Source: Nocardioides phosphati (GTDB lineage: Bacteria; Actinomycetota; Actinomycetes; Propionibacteriales; Nocardioidaceae). Taken from it: 64,000 nucleotides of DNA. Below, piece by piece: positions 1 through 10,751 of this stretch (positions are counted from its first letter, which is position 1; each line of letters begins with the position of its first letter). The notes below the pieces were generated by a model, which was given only the letters and a program-made list of their open reading frames with translations, made no database searches and was not told the DNA's origin. The stretch covers positions 360,909 to 424,908 of the forward strand of contig NZ_BMNI01000003.1 of the NCBI RefSeq assembly GCF_014646375.1, in the 5' to 3' direction. Made by a program: the position numbers and the translations under genes.

Positions 1-936
1 GCGATGAAGCGGATCCGGCCCGAGGACCTCGCCTTCCGGATCATGCAGGGCCTCGAGGCCCAGGGGTTCGGCGAGGAGGAGGCCCGCGCGGTCGCCACCC
101 GCCGGATCGGCGTCTTCACCGGCCTGTCCGAGGCCGACGCGGTCCGCCGGATCGCGCAGGAGAAGGGCGTCGAGAAGGTCCAGGAGACCGTCGTCCGCCC
201 GACGCTCGACCGGCTCGACTTCCTCTCGATGCGCCGCGACGACGTCGAGGAGCTCCGCCGGCAGATCTACCCGCTCGCGCGGCGGCTGGCCACGCGGCTC
301 ACCCAGGAGCACCACGCCCGGCGCCGCGGTCCGCTCGACTTCCGGCGTACGGTCCGGGCGTCGATCGCCACCGGCGGCGTCCCGCTCACCACGCACCACA
401 AGCCGAAGCGGCCGCACAAGACCGAGCTCGTCGTCTTCTGCGACGTGTCCGGGTCGGTGGCCAACTTCGCGGCGTTCACGCTGCTGCTCGTCTACGCGCT
501 GCGCGAGCAGTTCGGCAAGGTGCGCGCCTTCACGTTCGTCGACGACGTGGTCGAGGTGACCGACCAGTTCGTGCCCGGCGGCGACCTCGTCGACATCATG
601 ACCGGGCTCGTCGCGCAGTCGGCCCAGGCGGCGCGGTTCGGCCGGACCAACTACGGCCGGGCGTTCTCGAAGTTCGTGGAGAAGTACCCCGACGCGCTCG
701 GCCCGAAGACGTCGTTCCTCGTGCTCGGCGACGCGCGCTCCAACTACGCCGACCTGAAGATCGACGCGCTGAAGACGATTGTCGAGCGCAGCAAGAAGCA
801 GTGGTGGCTCAATCCCGAGGTACGCCGCAACTGGGACACGGGTGACTCCGTGGCGACGCGCTATGCGGACCTGGTGCCGATGGTGGAGTGCCGCAACCTG
901 ACCCAGCTCTCGGAGTTCGTGCACGACATCCTCTGA
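1..936 (+). CDS. VWA domain protein, CoxE-like (5' end outside window)
   Basis: The frame is open to the left edge of the window, so this is probably the C-terminal part of a longer protein; an ATG at 4 is in frame but has no visible leader. The visible 310 residues hold a helical, charged N-terminal part and a von Willebrand A fold with the metal-ion site DVSGSV near residue 147 and an acidic second motif around FVDDVVEV. CoxE-like VWA proteins usually work next to a MoxR-type AAA+ ATPase in metalloenzyme maturation; that partner would lie upstream and is not seen. The family is well supported, the substrate is unknown. Confidence 0.75.
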   Translation, partial: AMKRIRPEDLAFRIMQGLEAQGFGEEEARAVATRRIGVFTGLSEADAVRRIAQEKGVEKVQETVVRPTLDRLDFLSMRRDDVEELRRQIYPLARRLATRLTQEHHARRRGPLDFRRTVRASIATGGVPLTTHHKPKRPHKTELVVFCDVSGSVANFAAFTLLLVYALREQFGKVRAFTFVDDVVEVTDQFVPGGDLVDIMTGLVAQSAQAARFGRTNYGRAFSKFVEKYPDALGPKTSFLVLGDARSNYADLKIDALKTIVERSKKQWWLNPEVRRNWDTGDSVATRYADLVPMVECRNLTQLSEFVHDIL

Positions 937-948
937 GGCGGGTCGGTG

Positions 949-1085
949 TGGCCGCCCGGCTCCAGCCGGCCGAGGCCGCCCCACCGCCCGGCTGGCACCA
1001 TCCGCTCGTTCCTCGCTCCTGGCGCCAAGTGCCGGGGGTGGGGCACCTCGTCCTGCCGGAGCCGGCCGGCCGCCAGGCCCCCTCG
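949..1085. repeat. imperfect long inverted repeat between convergent genes
   Basis: The 175-bp gap between two convergent genes is filled by GC-rich dyad symmetry. A GCCGCCCGGCTCCAGCCGG-like block at about 949-969 is matched in inverse by GGAGCCGGCCGGCCGCC at about 1058-1076, and GCCCCACC..GGCAC near 978-998 is matched by GTGCC..GGTGGGGC near 1030-1045. It may act as a bidirectional terminator or be a degenerate palindromic element. There is no T-tract on either side. I see no coding potential here. Confidence 0.4.
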
Positions 1086-1111
1086 CGCGGCTGCGCCGGC
1101 CGGCCGGGCGA

Positions 1112-2284
1112 TCAGCTGAGCCAGGCGTTGCGGGCGGTGACGGCGAGGTCGGGGTTGTCGCTGAAGACGCCGTCGACGCCGGCGTCGAGGAACGCGCGGG
1201 TCTCCCCGGGGAGGTCGCCGGGGGCGTTCGGGTCGGTGCCGATGCGGAAGTTGGTCGGCAGGAACTGATTCTCGCGGCGCATGGTCCACACGTGGACGAG
1301 CAGGCCGTCGGCGTGGGCGTCCGCGACGAGGCTCGACGGCGTACCGATGGCGCCGGCGGTGCGGGGGAGCACGAGGTTCTTGTTGGCGCCGATGCCGTCG
1401 GCGTACGTCGCGACGTCGGCGAGGCCGGCGGGCGAGACCACGTTGCGGTAGGTGCGCGGGTCGCCGGCGGCGGTGAGGTCCCACGGGGAGCCGGAGGCGT
1501 CGACGAGCTGGATGAGCGGGGTGTCGACCAGGCCGTCGAGCTCGCGCAGGTTGGCGGTCTCGAACGACTGGATGAACGCCGGGTCGTCGGCATCGTCGAG
1601 GTCGGCCTTGCGCAGCGCGGCGACGAGGGGCTCCTCGAGGCTGAGCCCGATCGAGGCGAAGTACGACGGGTGCTTGGTCTCGGGGTACACGCCGATCGTC
1701 CGGCCGTAGCGCTTCGACTCGGCGCGGACCAGGTTGAGCACCTCCTGGAACGTCGGGATCTCGAACCGCCCGTCGTACGCCGTATTGGCCGGCCGCACCT
1801 GCGGCAGGCGCTCCTTGGCGCGCAGCGTCTTGAGCTCCGCCAGGGTGAAGTCCTCGGTGAACCAGCCGGTCTCGGAGACACCGTCGACCACCTTCGTGGT
1901 GCGACGGGCGGCGAACTCCGGGTGGTCGGCGACGTCGGTGGTGCCGCTGATCTCGTTCTCGTGGCGCGCGACGAGGACGTGGTCCTTCGTCGACACGAGG
2001 TCGGGCTCGACGTAGTCGGCGCCCTGCGCGATCGCGAGGCGGTACGACGCCAGCGTGTGCTCCGGCCGGTAGCCCGAGGCGCCGCGGTGGCCGATGACGA
2101 GCGGCCGGGTGACGAGGGGCGCGGTGGTCGCGGTGGCGGCCGAGGCGTTCGTGGCGGCCGAGGCGGACGGCGTCGGCGTGGGCGCGGGTGCCGGGGACGC
2201 GGCGTACGCGGTGGTGGCGGTGAGCGAGAGCGAGGCGGTGGTGAGGACGAGGGCGATGGCGCGGCCCGAGCGGCGGAGGTTCAT
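1112..2284 (-). CDS. secreted glycerophosphodiester phosphodiesterase
   Basis: A 390-residue GDPD-family enzyme that should hydrolyse glycerophosphodiesters to glycerol-3-phosphate and an alcohol outside the cell. The chosen ATG gives a Sec signal peptide (MNLRRSGRAI, a hydrophobic core, then AYA-AS as likely cleavage site); an upstream in-frame start adds only 11 unlikely residues. A Ser/Thr/Ala/Pro-rich spacer follows. The GDPD barrel begins at VIGHRGASGYRPEHT with catalytic HRG and the metal-binding E of PEHT, followed by the YVEPDL and ARHENEI motifs (metal ligands and second His). HVWTMR and GVDGVFSDNPD close the barrel. It is convergent with the VWA gene and transcribed alone. Confidence 0.9.
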   Translation of the reverse strand: MNLRRSGRAIALVLTTASLSLTATTAYAASPAPAPTPTPSASAATNASAATATTAPLVTRPLVIGHRGASGYRPEHTLASYRLAIAQGADYVEPDLVSTKDHVLVARHENEISGTTDVADHPEFAARRTTKVVDGVSETGWFTEDFTLAELKTLRAKERLPQVRPANTAYDGRFEIPTFQEVLNLVRAESKRYGRTIGVYPETKHPSYFASIGLSLEEPLVAALRKADLDDADDPAFIQSFETANLRELDGLVDTPLIQLVDASGSPWDLTAAGDPRTYRNVVSPAGLADVATYADGIGANKNLVLPRTAGAIGTPSSLVADAHADGLLVHVWTMRRENQFLPTNFRIGTDPNAPGDLPGETRAFLDAGVDGVFSDNPDLAVTARNAWLS

Positions 2285-2385
2285 GGGGTCGAGGCAAGCA
2301 GGCGCGGGTGACGTCAACGTCGCAGCCGGGTGAACGCTGCGCCGCTAGACTTCGATCCCGCCGCCTATGACGCCGAGGTGACCTC

Positions 2386-3891
2386 TTGACCTTCGACGCC
2401 CACCAGCTCGACATCGCGTTGCTGGCCGGCTCGGCGATCACGCTCCTGGCGATCCTCGCGGTGCGCCTCTCGGCCGGTCTCGGCCTGCCGTCGCTGCTGC
2501 TCTACCTGCTCATGGGCGTCGTCCTCGGCGAGTCGGTCATCGGCATCCCGTTCGACGACGCGGAGCTCGCGCACGCACTCGGCTTCGCGGCGCTGGTGCT
2601 GATCCTGGGTGAGGGCGGCCTGACCACGTCGTGGGAGTCGATCAAGCCGGCGATGCGGCTGGGCGTGCTGCTGGCGACGGTCGGCGTCGCGGTCTCGGTC
2701 GGCCTGATGACGCTCTTCGGGCACTACCTGCTGGGCCTCGACTGGCACCTCGCGGCTCTCCTCGGCGCCGCCATCTCCGCGACCGACGCGGCCGCGGTCT
2801 TCAGCGTGCTCCGCACGGTTCCCCTACCCCGCAGCATCACGGGCGCGCTGGAGGCGGAGTCGGGCCTCAACGACGCGCCGGTGGTGGTCCTCGTCGTGCT
2901 GCTGTCGTCGGGCGCCGGCTCGTCGCACGGCATCGCCGCCATGGTCGGCCTGGTCGTCTACGAGCTCGTCGTCGGCGTGCTGCTCGGCCTCGCGGTCGGC
3001 TACCTCGGCGCCTGGACGATGGGCCGCGCCGCGCTGCCGGCGTCGGGCCTCTACCCGCTGGCCGTGCTCTCCTTCTGCATCCTCGCGTACGGCGGCGGAG
3101 CCTTCATCCACGCCTCCGGCTTCGCCGCGGTGTACGTCGCCGCTCTGGTGCTCGGCAACGCCGAGCTGCCCCACCGGGCCAGCACGAGGTCGTTCGCCGA
3201 GGGCGTCGCGTGGATGGCGCAGATCGGGCTCTTCGTCATGCTCGGCCTGCTGCTCTCGCCCGGGCGGATCACGCTCGGGACGATCGCGCTGGCGTTGGCC
3301 GCCGGCGCCCTGCTGACGCTCGTCGCCCGGCCGCTGTCGGTCTACCTGTCGGCGTTGGGCTCGGGGCTCGGCCGGCGCGAGAAGGTCTTCCTGTCGTGGG
3401 CCGGCCTCCGCGGCGCGGTGCCGATCGTCTTCTGCACGATCCCGCTCGCCGAGGGCATCGACGGGTCGCAGCGGCTCTTCGACATCGTCTTCGTGATGGT
3501 CGTCGTCTTCACCCTCGTCACCGGCCCGACGCTGCCGTACGTCGCCCGGCTCCTCCGGGTCGCAGAGCGTGCCGAGCCGCGCGAGGTCGCCATCGAAGCC
3601 GCGCCGCTCGAGCGCATCGCCGCCGACCTCCTGCAGGTCCGGGTCACCTCGCGGTCGAAGATGCACGGCGTCGAGGTCGGCGAGCTCCGCCTGCCCAAGG
3701 GCGCCTCGGTCTCCCTCGTCATCCGTGACGGCGAGATGAAGGTGCCCGAGCGGCGTACCGTCCTGCGCCACGGCGACGAGCTCCTCGTCGTCACCCCGCG
3801 CAAGCAACGCCACGCCACCGAGCAACGGCTCCGCCTCGTCTCCCGCGGGGGTCGCCTCGCCCAGTGGCTCGGCAGCGAGCCCGCCGAGTAG
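2386..3891 (+). CDS. K+/H+ antiporter, CPA1 (NhaP2/CvrA type) with TrkA_C domain
   Basis: A 501-residue inner-membrane cation/proton antiporter. About 12 hydrophobic segments occupy residues 5-395, including the conserved SATDAAAVFSVL and ESGLNDAPVVV stretches, in which paired acidic residues carry the ions. The remaining ~100 residues form a soluble RCK/TrkA_C-type regulatory domain with an HGVEVGELRLP motif. This arrangement is typical of potassium/proton antiporters for K+ efflux or pH homeostasis. The start is TTG: the nearby ATG at 2367 and GTG at 2378 are out of frame. A TAGACT box at 2346-2351 is a candidate -10 element. K+ specificity is inferred from domain layout. Confidence 0.85.
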   Translation: MTFDAHQLDIALLAGSAITLLAILAVRLSAGLGLPSLLLYLLMGVVLGESVIGIPFDDAELAHALGFAALVLILGEGGLTTSWESIKPAMRLGVLLATVGVAVSVGLMTLFGHYLLGLDWHLAALLGAAISATDAAAVFSVLRTVPLPRSITGALEAESGLNDAPVVVLVVLLSSGAGSSHGIAAMVGLVVYELVVGVLLGLAVGYLGAWTMGRAALPASGLYPLAVLSFCILAYGGGAFIHASGFAAVYVAALVLGNAELPHRASTRSFAEGVAWMAQIGLFVMLGLLLSPGRITLGTIALALAAGALLTLVARPLSVYLSALGSGLGRREKVFLSWAGLRGAVPIVFCTIPLAEGIDGSQRLFDIVFVMVVVFTLVTGPTLPYVARLLRVAERAEPREVAIEAAPLERIAADLLQVRVTSRSKMHGVEVGELRLPKGASVSLVIRDGEMKVPERRTVLRHGDELLVVTPRKQRHATEQRLRLVSRGGRLAQWLGSEPAE

Positions 3892-3921
3892 CCGGGTCGG
3901 CCGTCGTACGCGCGGAGTGGC

Positions 3922-4434
3922 TCAGGGGACCTTGGGGCCGCAGATGAAGGTGTCAGCCTGGGCGACGACCGCCGCCACGCGGGGGTGCCAGCGGCGGAGG
4001 TTGTCGCCGACGACGACCACGATGCCGTCGCCGAGCGCGGGCTTGCCGTCGAGGATCTGGGTGCCGGGGCCGAACTGCGCCGCCACCAGCTTCGCGGCGG
4101 GGCTGCTCGGGTCGGCCCAGACCTGGGCCCGCTTCACGTCGGCCGTCCCTGCGTTGCCGGTGTCGCCGGGCACGAAGCCCCGCTTCATCAGCTTCTTCAT
4201 CGCGGTGCTCGCGCCGCCGGCCTTGCGGCCGGCGTTGTAGACGCTGACGACGACCTCGCTCGGGTGCACCTTCTGGCCCGCGGTGACCTGCGTGTCGGCG
4301 CACGCCGACGAGTCGCTGTAGTTGCTCAGCGAAGGGAACGGCCGGGTCGTCCAGTAGAGGCCGAGCACCAGCATCAGCACCGTCAACCCGGCGAGGGTTG
4401 CGAGGGTGCGGCCGGAGGTCTCGTGCGGGTCCAT
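3922..4434 (-). CDS. LytR_C domain protein, membrane anchored
   Basis: A 170-residue protein with one N-terminal membrane segment (about residues 10-27) and an extracytoplasmic LytR/CpsA/Psr C-terminal domain (VVVSVYNAGRKAGGA ... GFVPGDTGNA ... ILDGKPALGDGIVVVVGD). The catalytic LCP domain that often precedes LytR_C is absent, so it is a stand-alone accessory domain, presumably acting at the cell wall. The ATG at 4434 has an AGGAG ribosome site 6 nt upstream. It lies 11 bp downstream of the VapB-like gene and is probably co-transcribed with it, a pairing I recall as common in actinobacteria. Substrate unknown. Confidence 0.8.
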   Translation of the reverse strand: MDPHETSGRTLATLAGLTVLMLVLGLYWTTRPFPSLSNYSDSSACADTQVTAGQKVHPSEVVVSVYNAGRKAGGASTAMKKLMKRGFVPGDTGNAGTADVKRAQVWADPSSPAAKLVAAQFGPGTQILDGKPALGDGIVVVVGDNLRRWHPRVAAVVAQADTFICGPKVP

Positions 4435-4445
4435 GTCGCTCCTGA

Positions 4446-4742
4446 TCAGTCGTCGAGCTCGAGCACGCGGGCGTGGACGACGTTGCGCTGCTGCAGTGCG
4501 GCTCGCAGGGCGCGGTGCAGGCCGTCCTCGAGGAAGAGCTCGCCACGCCACTGCACCACGTGGGCGAAGAGGTCACCGAAGTAGGTCGAGTCCTCATCGA
4601 GCAGCGAGGTGAGCCTGAGCGTGTCCCTGGTCGTCACCAGGTGATCGAGGCGCACCTGTCGCGGCGGCACCTTGGTCCAGGCCTGGGAGGTCGTCCCGTG
4701 CTCCGGATAGGGCCGGCCATCGCCGACGCGCTTGAAGATCAC
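4446..4742 (-). CDS. VapB-family-like small protein
   Basis: A 98-residue protein beginning VIFKRVGDGRPYPEHG and ending ARVLELDD. Strongly similar proteins are widespread in actinobacteria and are labelled VapB-family antitoxin, but no toxin gene adjoins this one, so a toxin-antitoxin role is doubtful and a conserved housekeeping or regulatory role is more likely. The GTG start is supported by a TAGGAT box (complement of 4750-4755) 7 nt upstream, suggesting a leaderless message. It is followed closely by the LytR_C gene in the same direction. Confidence 0.7.
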   Translation of the reverse strand: MIFKRVGDGRPYPEHGTTSQAWTKVPPRQVRLDHLVTTRDTLRLTSLLDEDSTYFGDLFAHVVQWRGELFLEDGLHRALRAALQQRNVVHARVLELDD

Positions 4743-4796
4743 GCCCGCGATCCTAATCCGATTGCCTGCGGACCGGACGCCGCCCACAATCGGGAG
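4743..4796. promoter_or_regulatory. divergent promoter region, VapB-like gene / lysE-family gene
   Basis: In this 54-bp gap a minus-strand TAGGAT box (complement of 4750-4755) sits 7 nt before the GTG at 4742. A plus-strand CACAAT box (4785-4790) sits 6 nt before the GTG at 4797. Both spacings fit transcription starting at or next to the start codon, so both genes are probably leaderless. The -35 elements are not obvious. Confidence 0.4.
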
Positions 4797-5444
4797 GTGC
4801 CCGACCTCGCCCAGCTGACCACGTTCCTCGTCGCCTCGATCCTCTTCATCCAGGTGCCGGGCCCGTCGCTGCTCTTCACCCTCGGGCGCGCGCTGACCGT
4901 CGGGCGATCCGACGCGCTGTGGTCCGTCGTCGGCAACGCGCTCGGCCTCTTCGTGCAGGTCCTCGGGGTCACGCTCGGCCTCGGCGCGCTCGTCGCCGCC
5001 TCCGCGGCCGCCTTCACCGCGCTCAAGCTCGTCGGTGCGGTGTACGTCGTCTGGCTCGGCGTCCAGGCGATCCGCCACCGCGGGGACGCGCGCGCTGCGA
5101 TGCTCGCCGCCCGCGGCGGGGTCCGGCGTACGTCGGCGGCGGGGTCGGTGCGCACCGGCTTCGTCGTGGGGGCGACGAACCCCAAGACGATCGTCTTCTT
5201 CGCGGCGTTCCTGCCGCAGTTCCTCAACGACCGGGCAGCAGCGGCGCCGCAGCTGCTCGCGCTCGGCATCGTCTTCTCGGCGATGGCCGTCGCCTCCGAC
5301 TCGGTCTGGGTGCTGGTCGCCTCGCGGGCGCGTGACTGGTTTGCCCGCGAGCCGCAGCGGCTCGACCGGATGGGGACGGCGGGTGGCGTGATGATGATCG
5401 GCCTCGGCGCCACGCTCGCCACCACGGGATCCGCGTCGCACTGA
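4797..5444 (+). CDS. LysE family translocator
   Basis: A 215-residue polytopic membrane protein of the LysE/RhtB exporter family, which exports amino acids or related metabolites by proton-coupled transport. The N-terminal signature FLVASILFIQVPGPSLLFTL and the central TNPKTIVFFAAFLPQF motif are diagnostic, and six hydrophobic segments can be drawn. The GTG start is preferred because the signature begins directly after it and a -10-like CACAAT box lies 6 nt upstream. It is divergent from the VapB-like gene. The substrate cannot be read from the sequence. Confidence 0.85.
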   Translation: MPDLAQLTTFLVASILFIQVPGPSLLFTLGRALTVGRSDALWSVVGNALGLFVQVLGVTLGLGALVAASAAAFTALKLVGAVYVVWLGVQAIRHRGDARAAMLAARGGVRRTSAAGSVRTGFVVGATNPKTIVFFAAFLPQFLNDRAAAAPQLLALGIVFSAMAVASDSVWVLVASRARDWFAREPQRLDRMGTAGGVMMIGLGATLATTGSASH

Positions 5445-5495
5445 CACGGCGCGACCTGCTGTGCTCGTGGTGGAGTGAGATCTAGGCTTCGCGCC

Positions 5496-7215
<1,720 letters not shown>

Positions 7216-7238
<23 letters not shown>

Positions 7239-9963
7239 CGGCTGCCGGGGCGGCCGCCAGGAAGTGGTGGCCGCCCGGCGTCAGGCCGTGGCCCGGCCGA
7301 GCCGGCACGGCCTGGGCGCGGTGACGGCCGTGGACCGACTCCGCCGGGTCGCCGAGCCGGAGCTCGAGCTTCGTGCCGAGGACGTCGCGGAGCGCCGGGC
7401 GGAGGTCGCCCCAGCGGGTTGCACTCACCAGGAGGTGGATGCCGACCGCGAGCGACTCCTGCGCGAGTGCGGTCAGGTCGTGCTCCACGTCGGGCCACCG
7501 GTCGCGGAGGGTCGACCAGCCGTCGACCACGACGTACACCTCGGGATCGTCGGTGCGGGGGCTGCTCCGTCGGCGTGAGGCCTCCGCCGAGAGCTGCTCG
7601 ACCAGCGCCCGCAGCTGTGCGGGCTGGCTACGGTCGACGTGGCTCGCCACGTCGCGCAGGTCGCCGAGCGCCGCCAGGTCGCCGCCGAGGTCGGCGAGCG
7701 CGAAGCGCAGGCTGCCGGCGGGTGCCGTCGCCGCGAGGCTCCTGACGACGGTGGCGAGCAGCGTGCTCCGGCCGGTGCGTGGCGCGCCGACGACGACGAG
7801 GTTCCCGGTCGTTCCCGTCAGGTCGAGCAGGAGCGGCTCGTGTCGTTGCTCGCGCGGGAGGTCCACCATGCCCACCGGCAGCCGCTCGGCTCCCGCGCCC
7901 GGGACCGAGGACAGCAGGTCATCGAGTGCGACCGGGGTGGCGAGTGGGGGCACCCAGAGCCGACGTGCCTGCCGACCGGAGCCGGCGCGTTCCCGCGCGG
8001 AGGCGACGACGCGCTGGAGGAGGGGCGGCGTCTCGACCACCCGCGCGCCCGGGTCGTCGACGCGGGCTGCGGTGAAGGGGAGAACGGTGCCGCCGGGGAC
8101 CGTCGTGCGGCCCGGGGCGGAGACCAGCACGCCCTGGAAGCGGACAGGCGCGTCGGGCCCCGTGGCGAGGTAGCCGGCGCCCGGGGCCGACGGGAGGCGG
8201 TGCGCGTCAGGCACGCCGATGACCGCGCGTGACTCGGCCGCGGAGAAGGTGCGGAGCGCGATCCGGAAGCCGAGGTGTGACTCCAGGCCGCGCAGTCGTC
8301 CTTCGTCGAGCCGCTGTGAGGCGAGGAGCAGGTGCACGCCCAGCGAGCGTCCGACGCGGCCGATGGCAGCGAACAGCTCGGCCAGGTCGGGGCGCGCGGC
8401 CAGCAGCTCGGTGAACTCGTCGACGACGACCACCAGCGAGGGCGGACCGCCGTCGAGCTCGCGTGCAGTGGTGCGCCCGGCCGTGCGCAGCAGCTCCTGG
8501 CGCCGGGTCAGCTCGCCGGCCAGGGCGTCCTGCATGCGATCGACCAGCGCCAGGTCGCCGGCGAGGTTGGTGATCAGCCCGGCCGTGTGAGGCAGCTCGG
8601 CGAGCCCCGCGAACGTCGCGCCGCCCTTGAAGTCGACGAGCAGCAGGTTGACCTGCTCCGGCGGGTGCGCGAGCGCGAGCCCGGTGACGAGCGTGCGCAG
8701 CAGCTCGGACTTGCCACTGCCGGTGGCGCCGATGACGAGCCCGTGCGGCCCGTGGCCGCCCGCCGCCGGCTCGCGCAGGTCGAGGTGCGTGACTCCGCCG
8801 CTCTCGTCGGTGCCGATCGGGACGCGGAGCGGCTCATGGGGACCGCGGCGCAGGAGCGTCAGGACGTCCTCCGTGACCTGCCCACGCGAGAGGGGAGCGA
8901 GACGGCGCGCGAAGGCGCCGGCGGTGGCGGTGTCGCAGCTGTCGGCGACGTACGCCGTCGGGGTGACGTCGGCGCCGCCGCGGAGCACGCGGGCTGCGGG
9001 CCCGAGGACGAGCGCTGTGCTCGTGGAGGTCGGGGCACCGCCGAGCCGGACCAGGGTGGTGACCGGGCGGTCCGTGCCTCGCGGGTCCTGCCTGCGTTCG
9101 TCGACGACGAGGAGGTGCGCGCCGGGTGTGCGCAGCGTCTCCAGTGCCTCCCGGGAGTCGAGGACGAGGCGGGTGGCCCCCACGCCGTCGACCTCGATGG
9201 GGGAGCCGTGGTGCGGGAGCCAGGCGAGCCAGGCCCACGCTGCCGCAGCCTCGCTGTCACCCGGATCGAGCAGGACGGCGATCCGCAGCGTGGAGGCGTC
9301 GCGCCCCAGCGCGGCCGAGCAGACGAGCGCGCGGGCGCTGGCGCGCGTGGCCTCGGTCGGCCCCGTCAGGACGATGTCGGGTGTGGCCGCCAGGTCCACC
9401 TCCACGGGTAGATCGGTCACGTGGCCGTGTGCAGCGACGAAGCGGTCGAGCGCCCGCTGTGCGACCGGGTCGGCCGGCTGCCCGGGGACCGGTTCGGGGA
9501 CCTCGAGGCCGAGCGTGAGCGGCCCGGTCGCCGAACCGATGCGCACGTCGAGGGTCGTGCGCGGCGTGGGCAGCGGACTGGTGAGCAGGAGGGCCGGGGG
9601 TGGGTGGCGGGCCAGGGTGCGCTCGCGCTGGCCGCTGCGGGCGGCGCCGACGGTGGCGCGGGCCCGGGCGAGATGGGCGAGGTGGTCCTCGCGGCTCATC
9701 CCGGTGTGGTCGCGGCGCTGCCGTCGCTGGCGCTCGACCTGGAGGACGACGAAGGCGACCGTCACCACGAGGAAGAGCCCGGCCGCCACGAGGCTGCGCG
9801 TGCGCATCGCGCCCGAGTCGCCCAGGCTGGAGGAGGCCACGAAGACGGCCGAGCCGACGCCGCCGAGTGCGGGCAGCGCGATCAGCAGCGCCCCACCTTC
9901 ACGGGGGCGCATCGGTGGCGGCGGGGGCAGGCGCAGCACCGGTCGCTGGTCGGTCGTGGTCAT
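7216..9963 (-). CDS. eccC: type VII secretion ATPase, EccC/FtsK-SpoIIIE family (short form)
   Basis: A 915-residue membrane ATPase that would drive export of WXG100 substrates. Two N-terminal membrane segments (about residues 24-45 and 56-76) are followed by a basic stretch and a domain without a P-loop. One complete FtsK/SpoIIIE domain follows, with Walker A GATGSGKSELL near residue 409 and Walker B SLVVVVDEF. A second, degenerate domain has GAPRTGRSTLL near residue 722. Full EccC proteins are about 1300 residues with three ATPase domains, so this is a shortened form. The ATG at 9963 has a TAGCGT box 7 nt upstream, and an earlier in-frame start adds a basic, unlikely leader. It is divergent from the WXG100 genes. 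Confidence 0.8.
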
Positions 9964-10131
9964 GGCGGTGACGCTAGGTCGAAGCACCGACGTCCGTCTG
10001 CCGGGCGCCGGCCGGCCTGTGGAGAACAACCTGCGCGGAGCGCGCCTGTGGAAACCGCTGGATGGTGGCGACGCCACTTGGGCATCCACCCGTACGACGC
10101 CACGAGAGGTGGCCGGACGAAGGGATGCGCG

Positions 10132-10446
10132 ATGAACAGTGGTGCCGGCATCGGCAAGGCCGACGGGGTGGTCCTCGCGGCCGCGGCCGACGTGGGACAG
10201 ACGAGGGCAGAGCTGCAGGGCGACCTCGCCGCCCTGCGCTCACGGCTCGACGACCTCGCGGGCCAGTGGGAGGGGCGCGGCCACCGCGCCTTCATGAACG
10301 CCGTCGACTCCTGGCAGGCGACGGCCGACCGTGTGGTGCGCAGCCTCGACGACTTCGAGGCGCAGCTGCGTGCCACCGAGTCGACGTACGACGACGCGGA
10401 GGACCAGGTCGCTGCCGCGCTCGGTCGCTTCGCGGGCCGGGGCTGA
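10132..10446 (+). CDS. WXG100 family protein 1
   Basis: A 104-residue helical-hairpin protein of the ESAT-6/WXG100 type. Two long helices flank a turn carrying the W-x-G motif (AGQWEGRGHRAF, about residues 43-54). The C-terminal part has a YDDAEDQVA stretch that fits the YxxxD/E export signal (tyrosine near residue 87, acidic residue four later). Such proteins leave the cell folded as dimers through EccC. It is the first gene of the plus-strand set (WXG100-WXG100-EccD), divergent from eccC. Confidence 0.8.
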   Translation: MNSGAGIGKADGVVLAAAADVGQTRAELQGDLAALRSRLDDLAGQWEGRGHRAFMNAVDSWQATADRVVRSLDDFEAQLRATESTYDDAEDQVAAALGRFAGRG

Positions 10447-10455
10447 GGGGTCGTG

Positions 10456-10749
10456 ATGAGCGGAATGCTGAAGGTCGGTCACGCCGCCCTCGACGACGCG
10501 TCTGCGGGCCTGCGGTCGGCAGCGGCAGGCATCGAGACGACCCTCGACGACCTCGCCCGGCGGCTGGCCGGCCGTGCCCCGGAGTGGACAGGGCACGCCT
10601 CGGACTCGTTCGACGAGGCCCGGCACCGCTGGGACGCCGCCATGCGGGACATGAAGGAGGTGCTCCACGCCATCGGCCTGGCCGTCGCGTCGGCCAATGA
10701 CGAGTACCGGGCGGCGGAGTCGGCCAACGCCCGCAGGTTCGGCGGCTGA
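10456..10749 (+). CDS. WXG100 family protein 2
   Basis: A 97-residue WXG100 protein, likely heterodimer partner of the gene just upstream. The turn motif EWTG (about residues 42-45) lies between two amphipathic helices, and NDEYRAAESANARRF near the C-terminus contains a Y-x3-E export-type signal. GTG at 10453 and ATG at 10456 are both possible; the ATG is favoured because the GAGGGG ribosome site ends 5 nt before it but only 2 nt before the GTG. It is 6-9 bp downstream of the first WXG100 gene and 2 bp before eccD. Confidence 0.8.
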   Translation: MSGMLKVGHAALDDASAGLRSAAAGIETTLDDLARRLAGRAPEWTGHASDSFDEARHRWDAAMRDMKEVLHAIGLAVASANDEYRAAESANARRFGG

Positions 10750-10751
10750 CC

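Noticed and set aside
4446..4742. Toxin-antitoxin module
   Set aside because: The VapB-like gene has no PIN or other toxin gene beside it, and its partner is a LytR_C protein.
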